DNA from: Streptomyces massasporeus
Lineage (GTDB): Bacteria > Actinomycetota > Actinomycetes > Streptomycetales > Streptomycetaceae
Assembly (NCBI RefSeq): GCF_014648995.1
Contig: NZ_BMSE01000024.1
Span: 1-64,000, forward strand
Direction of reading: 5' to 3'
Length of the DNA stretch: 64,000 nt
This document shows, in pieces, positions 35,907 to 44,703 of this stretch. Position 1 is the stretch's first letter. Every line of letters begins with the position of its first letter. The notes below the pieces were generated by a model that saw only the letters and a list, made by a program, of their open reading frames with translations, did no database searches and was not told where the DNA came from. The translations under genes were made by a program, and so were the position numbers.

Positions 35907-36969
35907 GCGACTCGCCGATGTGGTCGACCCGGCCAACTGGACCTGCCCCGCCCCGCTGCGCGACCAGGGGGTGGTGGTCATGGGGCACGGCGGCGGGGGC
36001 GCGCTGTCGGCGGAGCTGATGGAGCAGATCTTCACCCCGGCCTACGGCAACGCCACCCTGGCCGGGCTCGCCGACTCCGCCGTCCTCGAACTGGGCGGCG
36101 CGCGGCTGGCCTTCTCCACCGACTCCTACGTGGTCCGGCCGCTGTTCTTCCCCGGCGGCTGCCTCGGCGACCTCGCGGTCAACGGCACGGTCAACGACCT
36201 CGCGATGAGCGGCGCGCGACCCGCCTACCTCTCGGCCGCCTTCGTCCTGGAGGAGGGGGTGGAGCTGACCGTCGTCGAACGGATCGCCCGCTCGATGGGG
36301 GCGGCTGCCGAGGCCGCCGGGGTCACGATCGCCACGGGTGACACCAAGGTGGTGGAGTCCGGGCACGGCGACGGGGTGTACGTCACCACCGCCGGGGTGG
36401 GGCTCGTGCCCGACGGGGTGGACATCCGGCCCCAGCGTGCCCGGCCCGGGGACGCGGTCATCGTCAGCGGCCCGATCGGACTGCACGGCGTGGCCATCAT
36501 GAGCGTGCGGGAAGGGCTGGAGTTCGGCGTGGAGGTCGCCAGTGACACCGCGCCGCTGGCGGATCTGGTGGCGGCGATGCTGGCCGTCACTCCGGACGTG
36601 CATGTGCTGCGCGACCCCACCCGGGGCGGCCTGGGCGCGTCGCTGAACGAGATCGCCCGTGCCTCCGGGACCGGTGTCCGGCTTCAGGAGCGGGCGATTC
36701 CGGTGCCGGACGCGGTGGCGAACGCCTGCGGGTTCCTCGGGCTCGATCCGCTGTACGTCGCCAACGAGGGGCGCCTCGTCGCCTTCGTGCCGCCGTCGGC
36801 GGCGGAGGAGGTGCTGGCTGCGATGCGGGCCCATCCGCAGGGTGCCGGGGCGACACGGATCGGCGAGTGCGTCGCCGAGCATCCGGGGATGGTGGTGGTC
36901 GCCACCGGGCTCGGCGGGACGCGGGTGGTTGACCTGCCGCTCGGGGAGCAGCTGCCACGCATCTGCTGA
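35899..36969 (+). CDS. hypE: Carbamoyl dehydratase HypE
   Basis: 356 residues from a TTG start with AGGAGGTG seven bases upstream. HypE converts the S-carbamoyl on its last cysteine into thiocyanate, the cyanide donor; the conserved C-terminus PRIC is present. ATP-binding AIR-synthase-like motifs [28 protein letters not shown] and [13 protein letters not shown] are visible. Last gene of the plus-strand hyp operon, ending at a strong hairpin. Confidence 0.95.
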   Translation: MPERLADVVDPANWTCPAPLRDQGVVVMGHGGGGALSAELMEQIFTPAYGNATLAGLADSAVLELGGARLAFSTDSYVVRPLFFPGGCLGDLAVNGTVNDLAMSGARPAYLSAAFVLEEGVELTVVERIARSMGAAAEAAGVTIATGDTKVVESGHGDGVYVTTAGVGLVPDGVDIRPQRARPGDAVIVSGPIGLHGVAIMSVREGLEFGVEVASDTAPLADLVAAMLAVTPDVHVLRDPTRGGLGASLNEIARASGTGVRLQERAIPVPDAVANACGFLGLDPLYVANEGRLVAFVPPSAAEEVLAAMRAHPQGAGATRIGECVAEHPGMVVVATGLGGTRVVDLPLGEQLPRIC

Positions 36970-36980
36970 CCGCCGGACAG

Positions 36981-37020
36981 GGAGAAGGGCCCCGCCGACG
37001 GATCGGCGGGGCCCTTCTCC
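36981..37020. terminator. Bidirectional terminator hairpin between hypE and hypA
   Basis: A perfect 18-bp stem (GGAGAAGGGCCCCGCCGA and its complement) with a four-base loop sits between two converging operons. It has C/T-rich flanks rather than a long T run, as is common in streptomycetes. It should stop transcription from both sides. Confidence 0.85.
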
Positions 37021-37023
37021 TGT

Positions 37024-37374
37024 CTATGCCGGTACCGGCTCGATCCCGGCGATCTCCAGTTCACGGCCGCTGCGCAGGTCGCTGGAGGGCTGGTCGCAGC
37101 GCGGGCACCAGAAGAACGGGGGCATGCCCACCGGGAACTCCTCGGCGCACGGGCCGCACCAGGCCTGCGCGGGGATCTGCTCGACGACGAGGTGCGCCCC
37201 CGCGAGGGCGGTGCCGTCGCGGGCCACCTCGAAGGCGAAACCGAGGGCGTCGGGGACGACGCCCGCCAGCTCACCGACCCGGACGGTCACCTTCGAGACG
37301 GCGTCCGTCCCGTCCGCCCGGGCCAGCTCGTCGGCCCGCTCGATGATCGCGGTCGCGATCGACAGTTCGTGCAC
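37024..37374 (-). CDS. hypA: Hydrogenase nickel metallochaperone HypA
   Basis: 116 residues. Nickel-binding MHELSIA start (His2) and a structural zinc site CxxC-x13-CxxC (Cys73, 76, 90, 93). It delivers nickel with HypB. Unlike the other hyp genes it lies at the end of the minus-strand structural operon, so its expression follows the hydrogenase subunits. Confidence 0.93.
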   Translation of the reverse strand: MHELSIATAIIERADELARADGTDAVSKVTVRVGELAGVVPDALGFAFEVARDGTALAGAHLVVEQIPAQAWCGPCAEEFPVGMPPFFWCPRCDQPSSDLRSGRELEIAGIEPVPA

Positions 37375-37381
37375 GGCCGGC

Positions 37382-37573
37382 TCACGGGTAGCGGTGGCCG
37401 GCGCGGAACCCGCCCGCCATCCGCCAGATCCGCATCTCGCGCCTCAGGCTGGGCCACTCCCAGGCGAGCAGGGCCAGGACCGCGCCGCCCACCATGACGG
37501 CCTCGGTCTTCAGCACCCGCTGCCCGCTCATCCCGCCCCGCCTGCGCATGACGGTTCTGCGTGCTCGTTTCAT
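37382..37573 (-). CDS. Small basic one-helix membrane protein in hydrogenase operon
   Basis: 63 residues, ATG at 37573 with AGGGAG upstream. Very basic N-terminus (MKRARRTVMRRR), a hydrophobic helix at about 26-41 (AVMVGGAVLALLAWEW), then a basic, aromatic tail. No family recognised with confidence. It sits 7 bp before hypA and 34 bp after another small gene, so it is probably co-transcribed with the hydrogenase. It may help membrane contact. Confidence 0.6.
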   Translation of the reverse strand: MKRARRTVMRRRGGMSGQRVLKTEAVMVGGAVLALLAWEWPSLRREMRIWRMAGGFRAGHRYP

Positions 37574-37607
37574 TGCGGCGACTCCCTGCTCGTTCGCATC
37601 ACGGTGT

Positions 37608-37814
37608 TCATCCCGGCGAGATGTTCGGCATGGTCTCGGCGAGGGCGTCATGCCGCTTCCAGTGGATCCCCGTGGAGCGGCGCGCGTCGGCCGTGCCGTC
37701 CGCATGGTGCCCCTTCTGCCGCTCGCGCGGTCCCTTGTTGCCCTGGTGCATCCCGGCGATGTGCCCGGGCGTGTCGGGCTTCGCCTGGGGCCGGCCCACT
37801 CTGATGTTGCCCAT
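37608..37814 (-). CDS. Small hydrophilic protein in hydrogenase operon
   Basis: 68 residues from ATG 37814 with a good GGAGA site. Rich in Gly, His, Arg, Lys and Pro (QAKPDTPGHIAGMHQGNKG); seven His residues could bind metal. No known family and no membrane segment. Its position between the DUF5947-like gene and the small membrane protein supports a real operon gene. Confidence 0.6.
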   Translation of the reverse strand: MGNIRVGRPQAKPDTPGHIAGMHQGNKGPRERQKGHHADGTADARRSTGIHWKRHDALAETMPNISPG

Positions 37815-37855
37815 GGGTGCTCTCCTTCCTCGCCTCCGACCTGCGGAGTGCGTGG

Positions 37856-38452
37856 CTATGGCCGCTCGGTGAGGTCCTGGAAGAACTGCTCTACGGCCGG
37901 CCAGATCCGGCCGCCGCCGGACATGCCGCGCCACTCCCGGCGTACGACGGCGATCATCCGGTAGCAGTCGTCGATCGGCACGATCCAGTGTTCGTCGAGG
38001 CCGTGGACGGTGTTCACCAGGAGCGCTTCCACGTCGGGTTCCACGGTTGCGAGCTGCGGACACGTCCCGGCCAGCTGCTGCCAGGCCGCCGTGTCCACCT
38101 CCCACCGCATGGCTCCCGCGGGGCTCGGGCCCTCGGCGGTGACGGTGCCGTCCGCCCGGGGCACGAAGAAGACCAGACCGACGGGTACGCCCAGGACGGC
38201 CGTGTCGACCTTGGGCAGCCGGAGCCGGCGCCGGGGCACGAGCCGGTACTGGCCGTCCCTCGCCGCCGCGTCGGCGAACAGCACCGAGCAGGGGCCGCAG
38301 GCGCAGCGCACCTCCTCCTGGCCGGTGTCGTACAGGTGGGCGTGCTCGTCGGCGACCGGTGCGGCGCACAGGTCGCACACCTCCCGCTCGGCCGCCGCCG
38401 TGCGGTCGGCCGAGGAACGGATGAGGCGGGCCAGGGCCCCGTCGGTGGTCAC
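37856..38452 (-). CDS. DUF5947-like hydrogenase-associated protein
   Basis: 198 residues. Two cysteine pairs near the N-terminus (CDLCAAPVADEHAHLY; CACGPCSVLFAD) suggest a zinc or Fe-S site. The rest is mixed alpha/beta with a conserved WIVPIDDCYRM and a C-terminal WPAVEQFFQDL. Proteins like this recur in actinobacterial high-affinity hydrogenase loci and are of unknown function. Four-base overlap with the NifU-like gene upstream. Confidence 0.75.
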   Translation of the reverse strand: MTTDGALARLIRSSADRTAAAEREVCDLCAAPVADEHAHLYDTGQEEVRCACGPCSVLFADAAARDGQYRLVPRRRLRLPKVDTAVLGVPVGLVFFVPRADGTVTAEGPSPAGAMRWEVDTAAWQQLAGTCPQLATVEPDVEALLVNTVHGLDEHWIVPIDDCYRMIAVVRREWRGMSGGGRIWPAVEQFFQDLTERP

Positions 38453-39000
38453 GGTGCGCTCCGGTGCGTCAGCGTGGTCAGCGGGACGAAGGCCGGGGCC
38501 GTCTCGGTCAGGGGCTCCACCGCCGTCAGCTCCGGCGCCGCGGCGAGCACTGCCGCGCGGACCGCGTCGGTGACCTCGTCACCTCCGCCGCCGCAGCCCG
38601 ACCCGCATCCGCCGCCCCCCGTGGTCAGACGCACCCGGGCGACCTGCCCCTCCACGCCGGCCCACTCGACGTCGCCGCCGCGTTCCTGCACGGCGGGCCG
38701 CAGCCGTTCGACCGCGCGGGCCGCCCGGCGTTCGGCGGGCTCGGGGTGGATGTCGTGCAGCACCAGCAGGTGCCCCAGGAGCTCGTCCTCGGCCAGGCGT
38801 TCGGCCAGCTGCTCGTCCGCCCGGTCCAGGACGCGGGCCAGGGCCTCGCCGTAGACCTCGGTCAGCAGGGCCACCGCCTCTCTCGCGGTGCGGGTCGTGG
38901 GGCCGGGCGCGGACTCGAGGCTGTCCAGCGCCCGGTCGAGCCGGACGAGCCGGGCCTCGACGTCCGGGTCCGCCAGCCGTGCCGTGGTGGCCTCAGCCAT
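38449..39000 (-). CDS. NifU-like Fe-S protein
   Basis: 183 residues. Residues 1-105 are helical. The C-terminal part carries a NifU/Nfu-like segment (VEWAGVEGQVARVRLTTGGG, then CGSGC in a Gly run) that could hold an Fe-S cluster. Its spacing C-x3-C differs from the usual C-x2-C. It is placed just after the large subunit (8-base overlap), so it probably serves hydrogenase cluster assembly or electron transfer. Confidence 0.75.
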   Translation of the reverse strand: MAEATTARLADPDVEARLVRLDRALDSLESAPGPTTRTAREAVALLTEVYGEALARVLDRADEQLAERLAEDELLGHLLVLHDIHPEPAERRAARAVERLRPAVQERGGDVEWAGVEGQVARVRLTTGGGGCGSGCGGGGDEVTDAVRAAVLAAAPELTAVEPLTETAPAFVPLTTLTHRSAP

Positions 39001-40786
39001 GGTTCGCCCCGTACGTCGGCGAGTGCAGGGTGGTCAGCGTCTTGCCCTTGCCGACGTACATGTGCACACCGCACGGCAGACAGGGGTCGAAGCTGCGGAC
39101 CGTGCGCATGATGTCGACGCCCTTGAAGTCGTCCGGCCCGTTCTCCTCGAAGATGGGCTGGCCCTGGACGGCGTCCTCGTACGGTCCGGGGGTGCCGAAC
39201 TTGTCGCGGGGGCTGGCGTTCCAGGGGGTGGGCGGGTACGGGTGGTAGTTGGCGATCTTCTTGTCCTTGATCACCAGGTGGTGGGAGAGGACGCCGCGCA
39301 CCGCTTCGTGGAAGCCGCAGCCGATCGCCTCGTCGGGCACCTCGTAGTTCTCGAACACCTTGGTCTCGCCCGCGCGCACCATGCCCATGGCCTCTTCGAG
39401 GAACTGCAGGGCCATGGCGGCCGCGTAGGCGACGAAGTACGGCCGGGCGCGGTCGCGTTCGATGGTGTTGCTCCACTGCGGGATGCGCCACTCCAGGGTG
39501 GTCTCCGGCAGGGACTCGCCCTTGGGCAGGGAGATGCGCACGCTGTGGCCGGTGGCCTTGATGTACGGGGTGTCGACCAGGCCGCTGAGCGCCGTCGACC
39601 ACAGGCGGGCGAGGGGGCCGCCGCCGGTGTCGAGGGCGAGGTGGTCGCCGGTGCGCTGGTCGAGCCAGCGGGGGCTCATCACCCAGCTGTACTTGTCGTC
39701 GAAGTCGCGCTTCTGCGGCACCGGGACGGTCGTCTGGTTCCACGGATGGCGCATGTCGACGGGGTTGCCGAGCGGGTCGTGGGTGACGAAGGGGTCCTCG
39801 TTGACCCAGTCCTCGTAGTAGGAACTGCCGAGCATGATGCGCAGGCCGAGGTTGATGTCGACGAGGTTGTTGGTGACCAGTTCGCCGTCCACGATGATGC
39901 CGGGGGTGACGTACATCGCCTTGCCCCAGGTGTTCATCGTCTCGTAGCGGTAGTCGACGACCTTGGGGTCCTGGAAGGCCCCCCAGCAGCCCAGCAGGGT
40001 GCGGCGGCGGCCGACCTCCTCGTAGCCGGGCAGTGCCTCGTAGAAGAAGTCGAAGACGTCGTCGTTCATGGCGACGGCCTTCTTCACGAAGTCGATGACC
40101 CTCATGAGGCGGCTGAGGTAGTCGGTGAAGACGGTCGGCTGCGGCATCGTGCCGACACCGCCCGGGTACAGCGTGGAGGGGTGGACGTGCCGCCCCTCCA
40201 TGAGGCAGAACATCTCGCGGGTGACCCGGCTGACCTTCAGTGCCTCCTTGTAGACCTCGCCCTCGAAGGGGTTGAAGGCCTTCATGATGTCGGCGATGGT
40301 CCGGTAGCCGTGGATCTCGCCGCGGGGGGCCTCGGTGCGTTCGGCGCGGGCCAGGACACCGGGGTTGGTGGCCTTGACCATCGCCTCGCAGAAGTCCACG
40401 AAGACCAGGTTGTCCTGGAAGATCGTGTGGTCGAACATGTACTCGGCGGCCTCGCCGAGGTTGACGATGTGCTCGGCCAGCGGGGGCGGCTTGACGCCGT
40501 AGGCCATCTGCTGGGCGTAGTCGGAGCAGGTGGTGTGGTTGTCGCCGCAGATGCCGCAGATCCGGGACGTGATGAAGCCCGCGTCGCGCGGGTCCTTGCC
40601 CTTCATGAACACCGAGTAGCCGCGGAACAGCGACGAGGTGCTGTGGCATTCGACGACTTCCCGGTTGGCGAAGTCGATCTTCGTGTAGATGCCCAGGTTC
40701 CCGATGATCCGTGTGATCGGATCCCAGGACATGTCCACGAGCTGCGGCGGTTTGCGGTCCGTGGGCCGGGCCTCGGTGGTGGTCAT
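38993..40786 (-). CDS. hhyL: [NiFe]-hydrogenase large subunit, group 1h (high-affinity) type
   Basis: 597 residues. It binds the NiFe(CN)2CO centre and splits H2. The L1 motif RICGICGDNHT has Cys77 and Cys80, and the L2 motif DPCLPCGVH has Cys569 and Cys572. A 22-residue tail after His575 is the piece removed by the maturation protease. Long inserts and the L1/L2 forms match the actinobacterial uptake enzymes that oxidise traces of atmospheric H2 and support survival of spores and starved cells. The small subunit lies directly upstream. Confidence 0.93.
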   Translation of the reverse strand: MTTTEARPTDRKPPQLVDMSWDPITRIIGNLGIYTKIDFANREVVECHSTSSLFRGYSVFMKGKDPRDAGFITSRICGICGDNHTTCSDYAQQMAYGVKPPPLAEHIVNLGEAAEYMFDHTIFQDNLVFVDFCEAMVKATNPGVLARAERTEAPRGEIHGYRTIADIMKAFNPFEGEVYKEALKVSRVTREMFCLMEGRHVHPSTLYPGGVGTMPQPTVFTDYLSRLMRVIDFVKKAVAMNDDVFDFFYEALPGYEEVGRRRTLLGCWGAFQDPKVVDYRYETMNTWGKAMYVTPGIIVDGELVTNNLVDINLGLRIMLGSSYYEDWVNEDPFVTHDPLGNPVDMRHPWNQTTVPVPQKRDFDDKYSWVMSPRWLDQRTGDHLALDTGGGPLARLWSTALSGLVDTPYIKATGHSVRISLPKGESLPETTLEWRIPQWSNTIERDRARPYFVAYAAAMALQFLEEAMGMVRAGETKVFENYEVPDEAIGCGFHEAVRGVLSHHLVIKDKKIANYHPYPPTPWNASPRDKFGTPGPYEDAVQGQPIFEENGPDDFKGVDIMRTVRSFDPCLPCGVHMYVGKGKTLTTLHSPTYGANHG

Positions 40787-40847
40787 CTGCGGTACTGCCC
40801 CTCGCTGTCGGTGGTGTGGGGGTGGGGGGTGTGCCCGGTGGGCTTCA

Positions 40848-41936
40848 TCAGGCGCGCCAGTGCGGGTCGTAACCGCTGGTCAGCTTGCGCTTGTTGTGGC
40901 GCCACCTGGGCTCGTGGTTGACCAGCTCGTTGGTCATGCCGCGCAGTCGGCGGACGACCGCCCCGTACGGCTTGATGACCAGGGACGACAGGGTGCTGCC
41001 CGGGGGCTCGTCCATGAACGGCATGAACGCGTCGGGGAAGCCGGGCATCGTGCAGCCGATGCAGATGCCGCCCACGTTGGGGCAGCCGCCGATGCCGGCC
41101 ATCCAGCCGCGCTTGGGCACGTTGCAGTTGACGACCGGACCCCAGCAGCCCGTCTTCACGAGGCACTTGGGTGAGTTGTAGTCCGCTGCGAAGTTGGCCT
41201 GCTCGTAGTACGAGCCGCGGTCGCAGCCCTCGTGGACCGTCTTCCCGAACAGCCACTGCGGGCGCAGCATGTGGTCCAGCGGCGGCGGAGGCGCGGAGCC
41301 GGCCGCGTGGTAGAGGACCCAGACCAGGGTCTCCATGAAGTTCTCGGGCTGGATCGGGCAGCCGGGCACGTTGACGATCGGCAGCCCGGCCTGGGAGGTG
41401 TAGTCCCAGCCCAGGTAGTCGGCCAGGCCCATGCAGCCCGTCGGGTTGCCGGACATGGCGTGGATGCCGCCGAAGGTGGCGCAGGTGCCGGCGGCGACGA
41501 CCGCCCAGGCCTTGGGGGCCAGTTGGTCGATCCACCAGTTGAGGGTCTGCGGCTCCCCCGTCTCCGGGTCGTTGCCGAAGGACGTCCAGTAGCCGTCGCC
41601 CTCGATGATGTTCTGGTTGGGGATCGAGCCCTCGATGACGAGGATGAAGGGGCCCAGTTCGCCGCGAACGGCCGCCCGGTAGGGCGCGAGGAAGTCCTCG
41701 CCGCCCAGGCTGGGCGAGAGCACCTTGTTGACGAGGTTCACCTTCGGCAGGCCCGGGATCAGCCCGAGGACCAGGTCCTCGATGGAGGGCTGGTCGGCGG
41801 CGGTGAGCGAGACGGTGTCGCCGTCGCAGCTCATGCCCTCGGAGATCCAGAGGATCGTGATCTCGTCTATGCCCTTCCGGTCCTCGGACCGTTCGGGTTC
41901 CTTGCTGACTTCGGCGGTGCTGCTGTGGGTGGTCAT
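40848..41936 (-). CDS. hhyS: [NiFe]-hydrogenase small subunit, group 1h type
   Basis: 362 residues with no Tat signal, so the enzyme starts out cytoplasmic. The proximal-cluster motif is SCDGDT: Cys37 followed by Asp40 where most hydrogenases have a second Cys. Asp ligation of the proximal cluster is known in oxygen-insensitive enzymes of this group. Other cluster motifs are AGTCATFGGIHAM, VPGCPIQPEN, CLVKTGCWGP and CPNVGGICIGCTMPGFP. One base separates it from the gene upstream. Confidence 0.93.
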   Translation of the reverse strand: MTTHSSTAEVSKEPERSEDRKGIDEITILWISEGMSCDGDTVSLTAADQPSIEDLVLGLIPGLPKVNLVNKVLSPSLGGEDFLAPYRAAVRGELGPFILVIEGSIPNQNIIEGDGYWTSFGNDPETGEPQTLNWWIDQLAPKAWAVVAAGTCATFGGIHAMSGNPTGCMGLADYLGWDYTSQAGLPIVNVPGCPIQPENFMETLVWVLYHAAGSAPPPPLDHMLRPQWLFGKTVHEGCDRGSYYEQANFAADYNSPKCLVKTGCWGPVVNCNVPKRGWMAGIGGCPNVGGICIGCTMPGFPDAFMPFMDEPPGSTLSSLVIKPYGAVVRRLRGMTNELVNHEPRWRHNKRKLTSGYDPHWRA

Positions 41937-41937
41937 G

Positions 41938-43788
41938 TCACTCGGCCTCCGCTGCGGGGGTCTCGGAGTCGGACGTGTGCCGCGCAGGAGCTGCGGCGGG
42001 AGCCGGTGCCGACGGCTCGTCCGGGGATCCGGCGGGCTCGAGGGGTTCGAGCTCGTCGGGCCGGAAGTAGTGGAAGCGGCCGTACCAGTTGTTCAGTTCG
42101 GCGGCGGGGTCGTCGTCGAGGGTGACGGCGAGGTGCACGCTGCCGTCCACGTCGTGGAAGACGGCGGCGACCTCGGCGGTCCGCCCGGCCAGGAACATGT
42201 CCTGGGCGTCGGCGCCGCGTCTCCGGGGGCGCAGCCGCACGGGGCTGCCGCCGCCGAGCGGGACGCCGTCGACGAGCACGGTGTCGGTGGTCGGGGACAG
42301 ACCGTCATCGGCACCCTCCTGCCACCAGGCGGGCCGGTCGGCGGATGCCGTGGCGAAGGTGACCGGTTCCGGGGAGCCGACAGCGCCGGGCAGTCGGTCG
42401 GCCGGCGCCGAGGCGGGGTTGACCGGTGCCGGAGAGCCGGCAGCGTCGGGCAGTCGGTCGGCGGACGCCGTGGGGGTGACCGGTGCCGCAGAGCCGAAGG
42501 CGTCGGGCACCCGGTCGGTGGACGGTGTCAGGGAGCGGACGGCGCCGGGCGACCGGTCGGCCGGCGCCGCGGCAGAGGTGACCGGCTCCTGAGAACCGAC
42601 AGCGCCGGGCAGTCGGTCGGCCGGCGCCGCGGCAGAGGTGACCGGCTCCGGAGATCCGACAACGCCCGACAGCCGGTCGGCAGACACCGTCGGGGTGGCC
42701 GGTGTCAGGGAGCGGACGGCGCCGTGGAGTCGTTCGAAGACCTCCTGCGGCATGGTGTCGACCCGGTCGAGGATCGCCGCCGCCCGCGGGTCCGTGGCCC
42801 GCGCCTCGCGCTTCTCCTCGTCGGTCAGCAGCATCGTGCGCAGCGTGAGGATCTCGTCGATCTCCGCGGCGTCGTGCAGGTCGCCGGGGCTTTCGGGGGC
42901 GACCCGGGGGTGGTCGGGCAGGATGATCGGCGCGGACAGCAGGACGGGTCCGGTGTCGCCGGCCTCGCCGCCGAGCACGGGGAAGGTGAACTCGTTGCGG
43001 CACGCGCGCACGAGTGCTTCCAGGTCCGCCGGCGGATCGATCAGCGAGACGAACTCCACCCCGTCCCCGCCGATGAGGGTGTGCGTGGCGATGAGGGCCC
43101 GGCGCAGTGCCTCGTCCCGCGGAGTGCGCGGGGCCGGTGCGGGCGCGGTGTTCCTGGTCCGTACGCGGATCCGGCAGAGGCCGTCGGAGAGCCGCTCGGC
43201 GGTGACGGTGGTCTCGGCGCGGATCTCCTCGCGGCTGCGCACCACCCGCCCGGTGCCGTCGGGCAGCGGCTCGACGTCCTCCCCTGCCGCGGCGCTCACC
43301 GCGACGGTGCGTCCGCCCCGGAGGAGCTCGTCGAGCGGAGCTTCGATCTCGCACTCGCGCGGCAGGGCCTCGTCGAAGGTCAGATGCACCGTGCCGTCGT
43401 CGCCGCGCAGCGACTCGACGGGCCGGCCCGCTTCTTCCATCTGCTTGCGCTGCATCTGGAGGTAGCGGACCCGCACGCGTACACGGGCGCTGTCCCGCTG
43501 CCGGACCCGCAGCAGGCACTCGGTCTGCTGGTACCAGGAGTCGGCGGAGCCGGAGACACCGGGGGTGACGGGGCCGTCCGCCTCCACCCAGTCCCGGGGG
43601 AACAGCACGCCGAACTGCCAGCGGACGCGGTTCTTGGTGGAGGAACGGCGGTAGGGGTAGAGGAGGTAACCCTCGTAGAGGACGGCGTCGGCGACGGCGC
43701 CGAGCTGCTCGAAGACACCCGGGGACGGGCCGGCGCCACCCCTCGTGGCAGCACTCTTCGTGCCGCCTTCGGCCAGTGCCTCCGCCAT
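41938..43788 (-). CDS. Conserved hydrogenase-locus protein with 60-bp tandem repeats
   Basis: 616 residues, unknown function, first gene of the hydrogenase operon. The N-terminal 340 residues (LYPYRRSSTKNRVRWQFGVLF; TLIGGDGVEFVSLIDPPADL) and a C-terminal block (FHYFRPDELEPLEP) look conserved and folded. Between them, residues about 356-486 hold seven copies of a roughly 20-residue Ala/Pro/Ser repeat (ADRLPGAVGSPEPVTSAAAP). Its place beside the small subunit suggests a maturation or electron-transfer partner of the high-affinity hydrogenase. No catalytic motif is recognised. Confidence 0.75.
   Translation of the reverse strand: MAEALAEGGTKSAATRGGAGPSPGVFEQLGAVADAVLYEGYLLYPYRRSSTKNRVRWQFGVLFPRDWVEADGPVTPGVSGSADSWYQQTECLLRVRQRDSARVRVRVRYLQMQRKQMEEAGRPVESLRGDDGTVHLTFDEALPRECEIEAPLDELLRGGRTVAVSAAAGEDVEPLPDGTGRVVRSREEIRAETTVTAERLSDGLCRIRVRTRNTAPAPAPRTPRDEALRRALIATHTLIGGDGVEFVSLIDPPADLEALVRACRNEFTFPVLGGEAGDTGPVLLSAPIILPDHPRVAPESPGDLHDAAEIDEILTLRTMLLTDEEKREARATDPRAAAILDRVDTMPQEVFERLHGAVRSLTPATPTVSADRLSGVVGSPEPVTSAAAPADRLPGAVGSQEPVTSAAAPADRSPGAVRSLTPSTDRVPDAFGSAAPVTPTASADRLPDAAGSPAPVNPASAPADRLPGAVGSPEPVTFATASADRPAWWQEGADDGLSPTTDTVLVDGVPLGGGSPVRLRPRRRGADAQDMFLAGRTAEVAAVFHDVDGSVHLAVTLDDDPAAELNNWYGRFHYFRPDELEPLEPAGSPDEPSAPAPAAAPARHTSDSETPAAEAE
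42333..42722 (-). repeat. 60-bp tandem repeat array inside a coding region
   Basis: GGTCG anchors recur at 42336, 42396, 42456, 42513, 42555, 42615 and 42675: period 60, one 57, and one shortened unit of 42 bases. All changes keep the reading frame, so the array is a length-variable linker in the hydrogenase-locus protein. Confidence 0.85.
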
Positions 43789-43949
43789 CGCGCCTCCTCG
43801 TCACCGTGTGCACGCGCATTCCTTCCACCACGGTCACACCGGTCATCCACGGTCGCCTCCTCCGGCGCAGCGGTATTGGGCCGTTCGGGGTGGTCCCGAG
43901 GCCGTGGCCGGGCGGCTCGGGTCGGTTCGCCGGGTCGGGGCGGACAGCG

Positions 43950-43984
43950 ACGGGCCCGTCGGCGCCGAGGCGCGACGGGCCCGT
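43950..43984 (-). terminator. GC-rich hairpin downstream of the four-helix membrane protein gene
   Basis: Arms ACGGGCCCGTCG (43950-43961) and CGACGGGCCCGT (43973-43984) pair perfectly; the 11-base loop can pair further. It lies 28 bases after the stop of the gene at 44013 and ahead of the hydrogenase operon start (43788). No T tail. Confidence 0.6.
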
Positions 43985-44012
43985 GTCGGTGGTGTGGAGG
44001 GCTGGGACGTGT

Positions 44013-44471
44013 TCAGCGCCGCACGTGGGAGAGCCTGCGCGCCAGCAGCGGGACGACGACCGCGGCGGCGACCACATGGGACGCGGCGAGGACGATCTGG
44101 GTGGAGGTGGCGGTGTGCGGGGCGAGGGCCGGGCCGGCGAGGGACAGCGCGGTGAGCGCGATGGTCGTCACGGTGAAGGTGCGGGCGGGCCGCTTGGCCC
44201 AGCGGGCGAGGACGACCGCGAGGACGATTCCGGCGACCGACCAGAACAGCACCCCGCCGAAGAAGCCGCCGACCGGGATCTCCGCGGCCTCCGTGGCGCC
44301 GGGGCCCGCCGCTTCCATGGGGACACCGGCGGCCCGCGCGACGAGCGCGAACGCCTCCGTCACCACGGCTCCGGCGAGGGTGGCCAGCATGCCGACCAGC
44401 CACACGGGGCGGGTGGAGAGAAGGCCGGACTCGCTCCGCTGTGCCTGCGTCTGAGGCGTCGTCACACTCAT
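44013..44471 (-). CDS. Four-helix membrane protein (DUF6069-like)
   Basis: 152 residues. Four hydrophobic helices: WLVGMLATLAGAVVTEAFAL, GGFFGGVLFWSVAGIVLAVV, TVTTIALTALSLAGPAL and IVLAASHVVAAAVVVPLLAR. The layout resembles the DUF6069 family of actinobacterial membrane proteins, which has no known job. Divergent from malic enzyme (232 bp apart) and followed by a hairpin, so probably a single-gene unit. Confidence 0.65.
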   Translation of the reverse strand: MSVTTPQTQAQRSESGLLSTRPVWLVGMLATLAGAVVTEAFALVARAAGVPMEAAGPGATEAAEIPVGGFFGGVLFWSVAGIVLAVVLARWAKRPARTFTVTTIALTALSLAGPALAPHTATSTQIVLAASHVVAAAVVVPLLARRLSHVRR

Positions 44472-44592
44472 GTCACTGTCTCCCGAGGGGCGTTGGGGCG
44501 CGGTGGGGTGTACGGAGAGGTAGACCGGACGGCGGCGCGGAACTCATCGGTGACCGCGGGACGTTTTCACGGGGCCGGCCGTTCGTCCGGAT

Positions 44593-44641
44593 GGTTCACG
44601 GAGCCCGTGGTTCACGGAGCCCGTGGTTTCACGGAGCCGCT
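44593..44641 (+). repeat. Three short direct repeats upstream of malic enzyme
   Basis: GGTTCACGGAGCCCGT occurs at 44593-44608 and 44609-44624, with a looser copy at 44625-44641. The block is flanked by a direct repeat TTCRTCCGGATGG at 44582-44594 and 44644-44656. It lies 63-111 bases before the ATG, in the likely promoter or leader. Confidence 0.7.
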
Positions 44642-44703
44642 GGTTCATCCGGATGGCACACGTCACCCGCACGAACCGGCGCGTCACGGGAAGGCGTTAC
44701 CTC

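Noticed and set aside
42333-42722. CRISPR-like spacing of repeats
   Set aside because: Units are directly adjacent, in frame and code for an Ala/Pro/Ser linker. There are no spacers and no cas genes.
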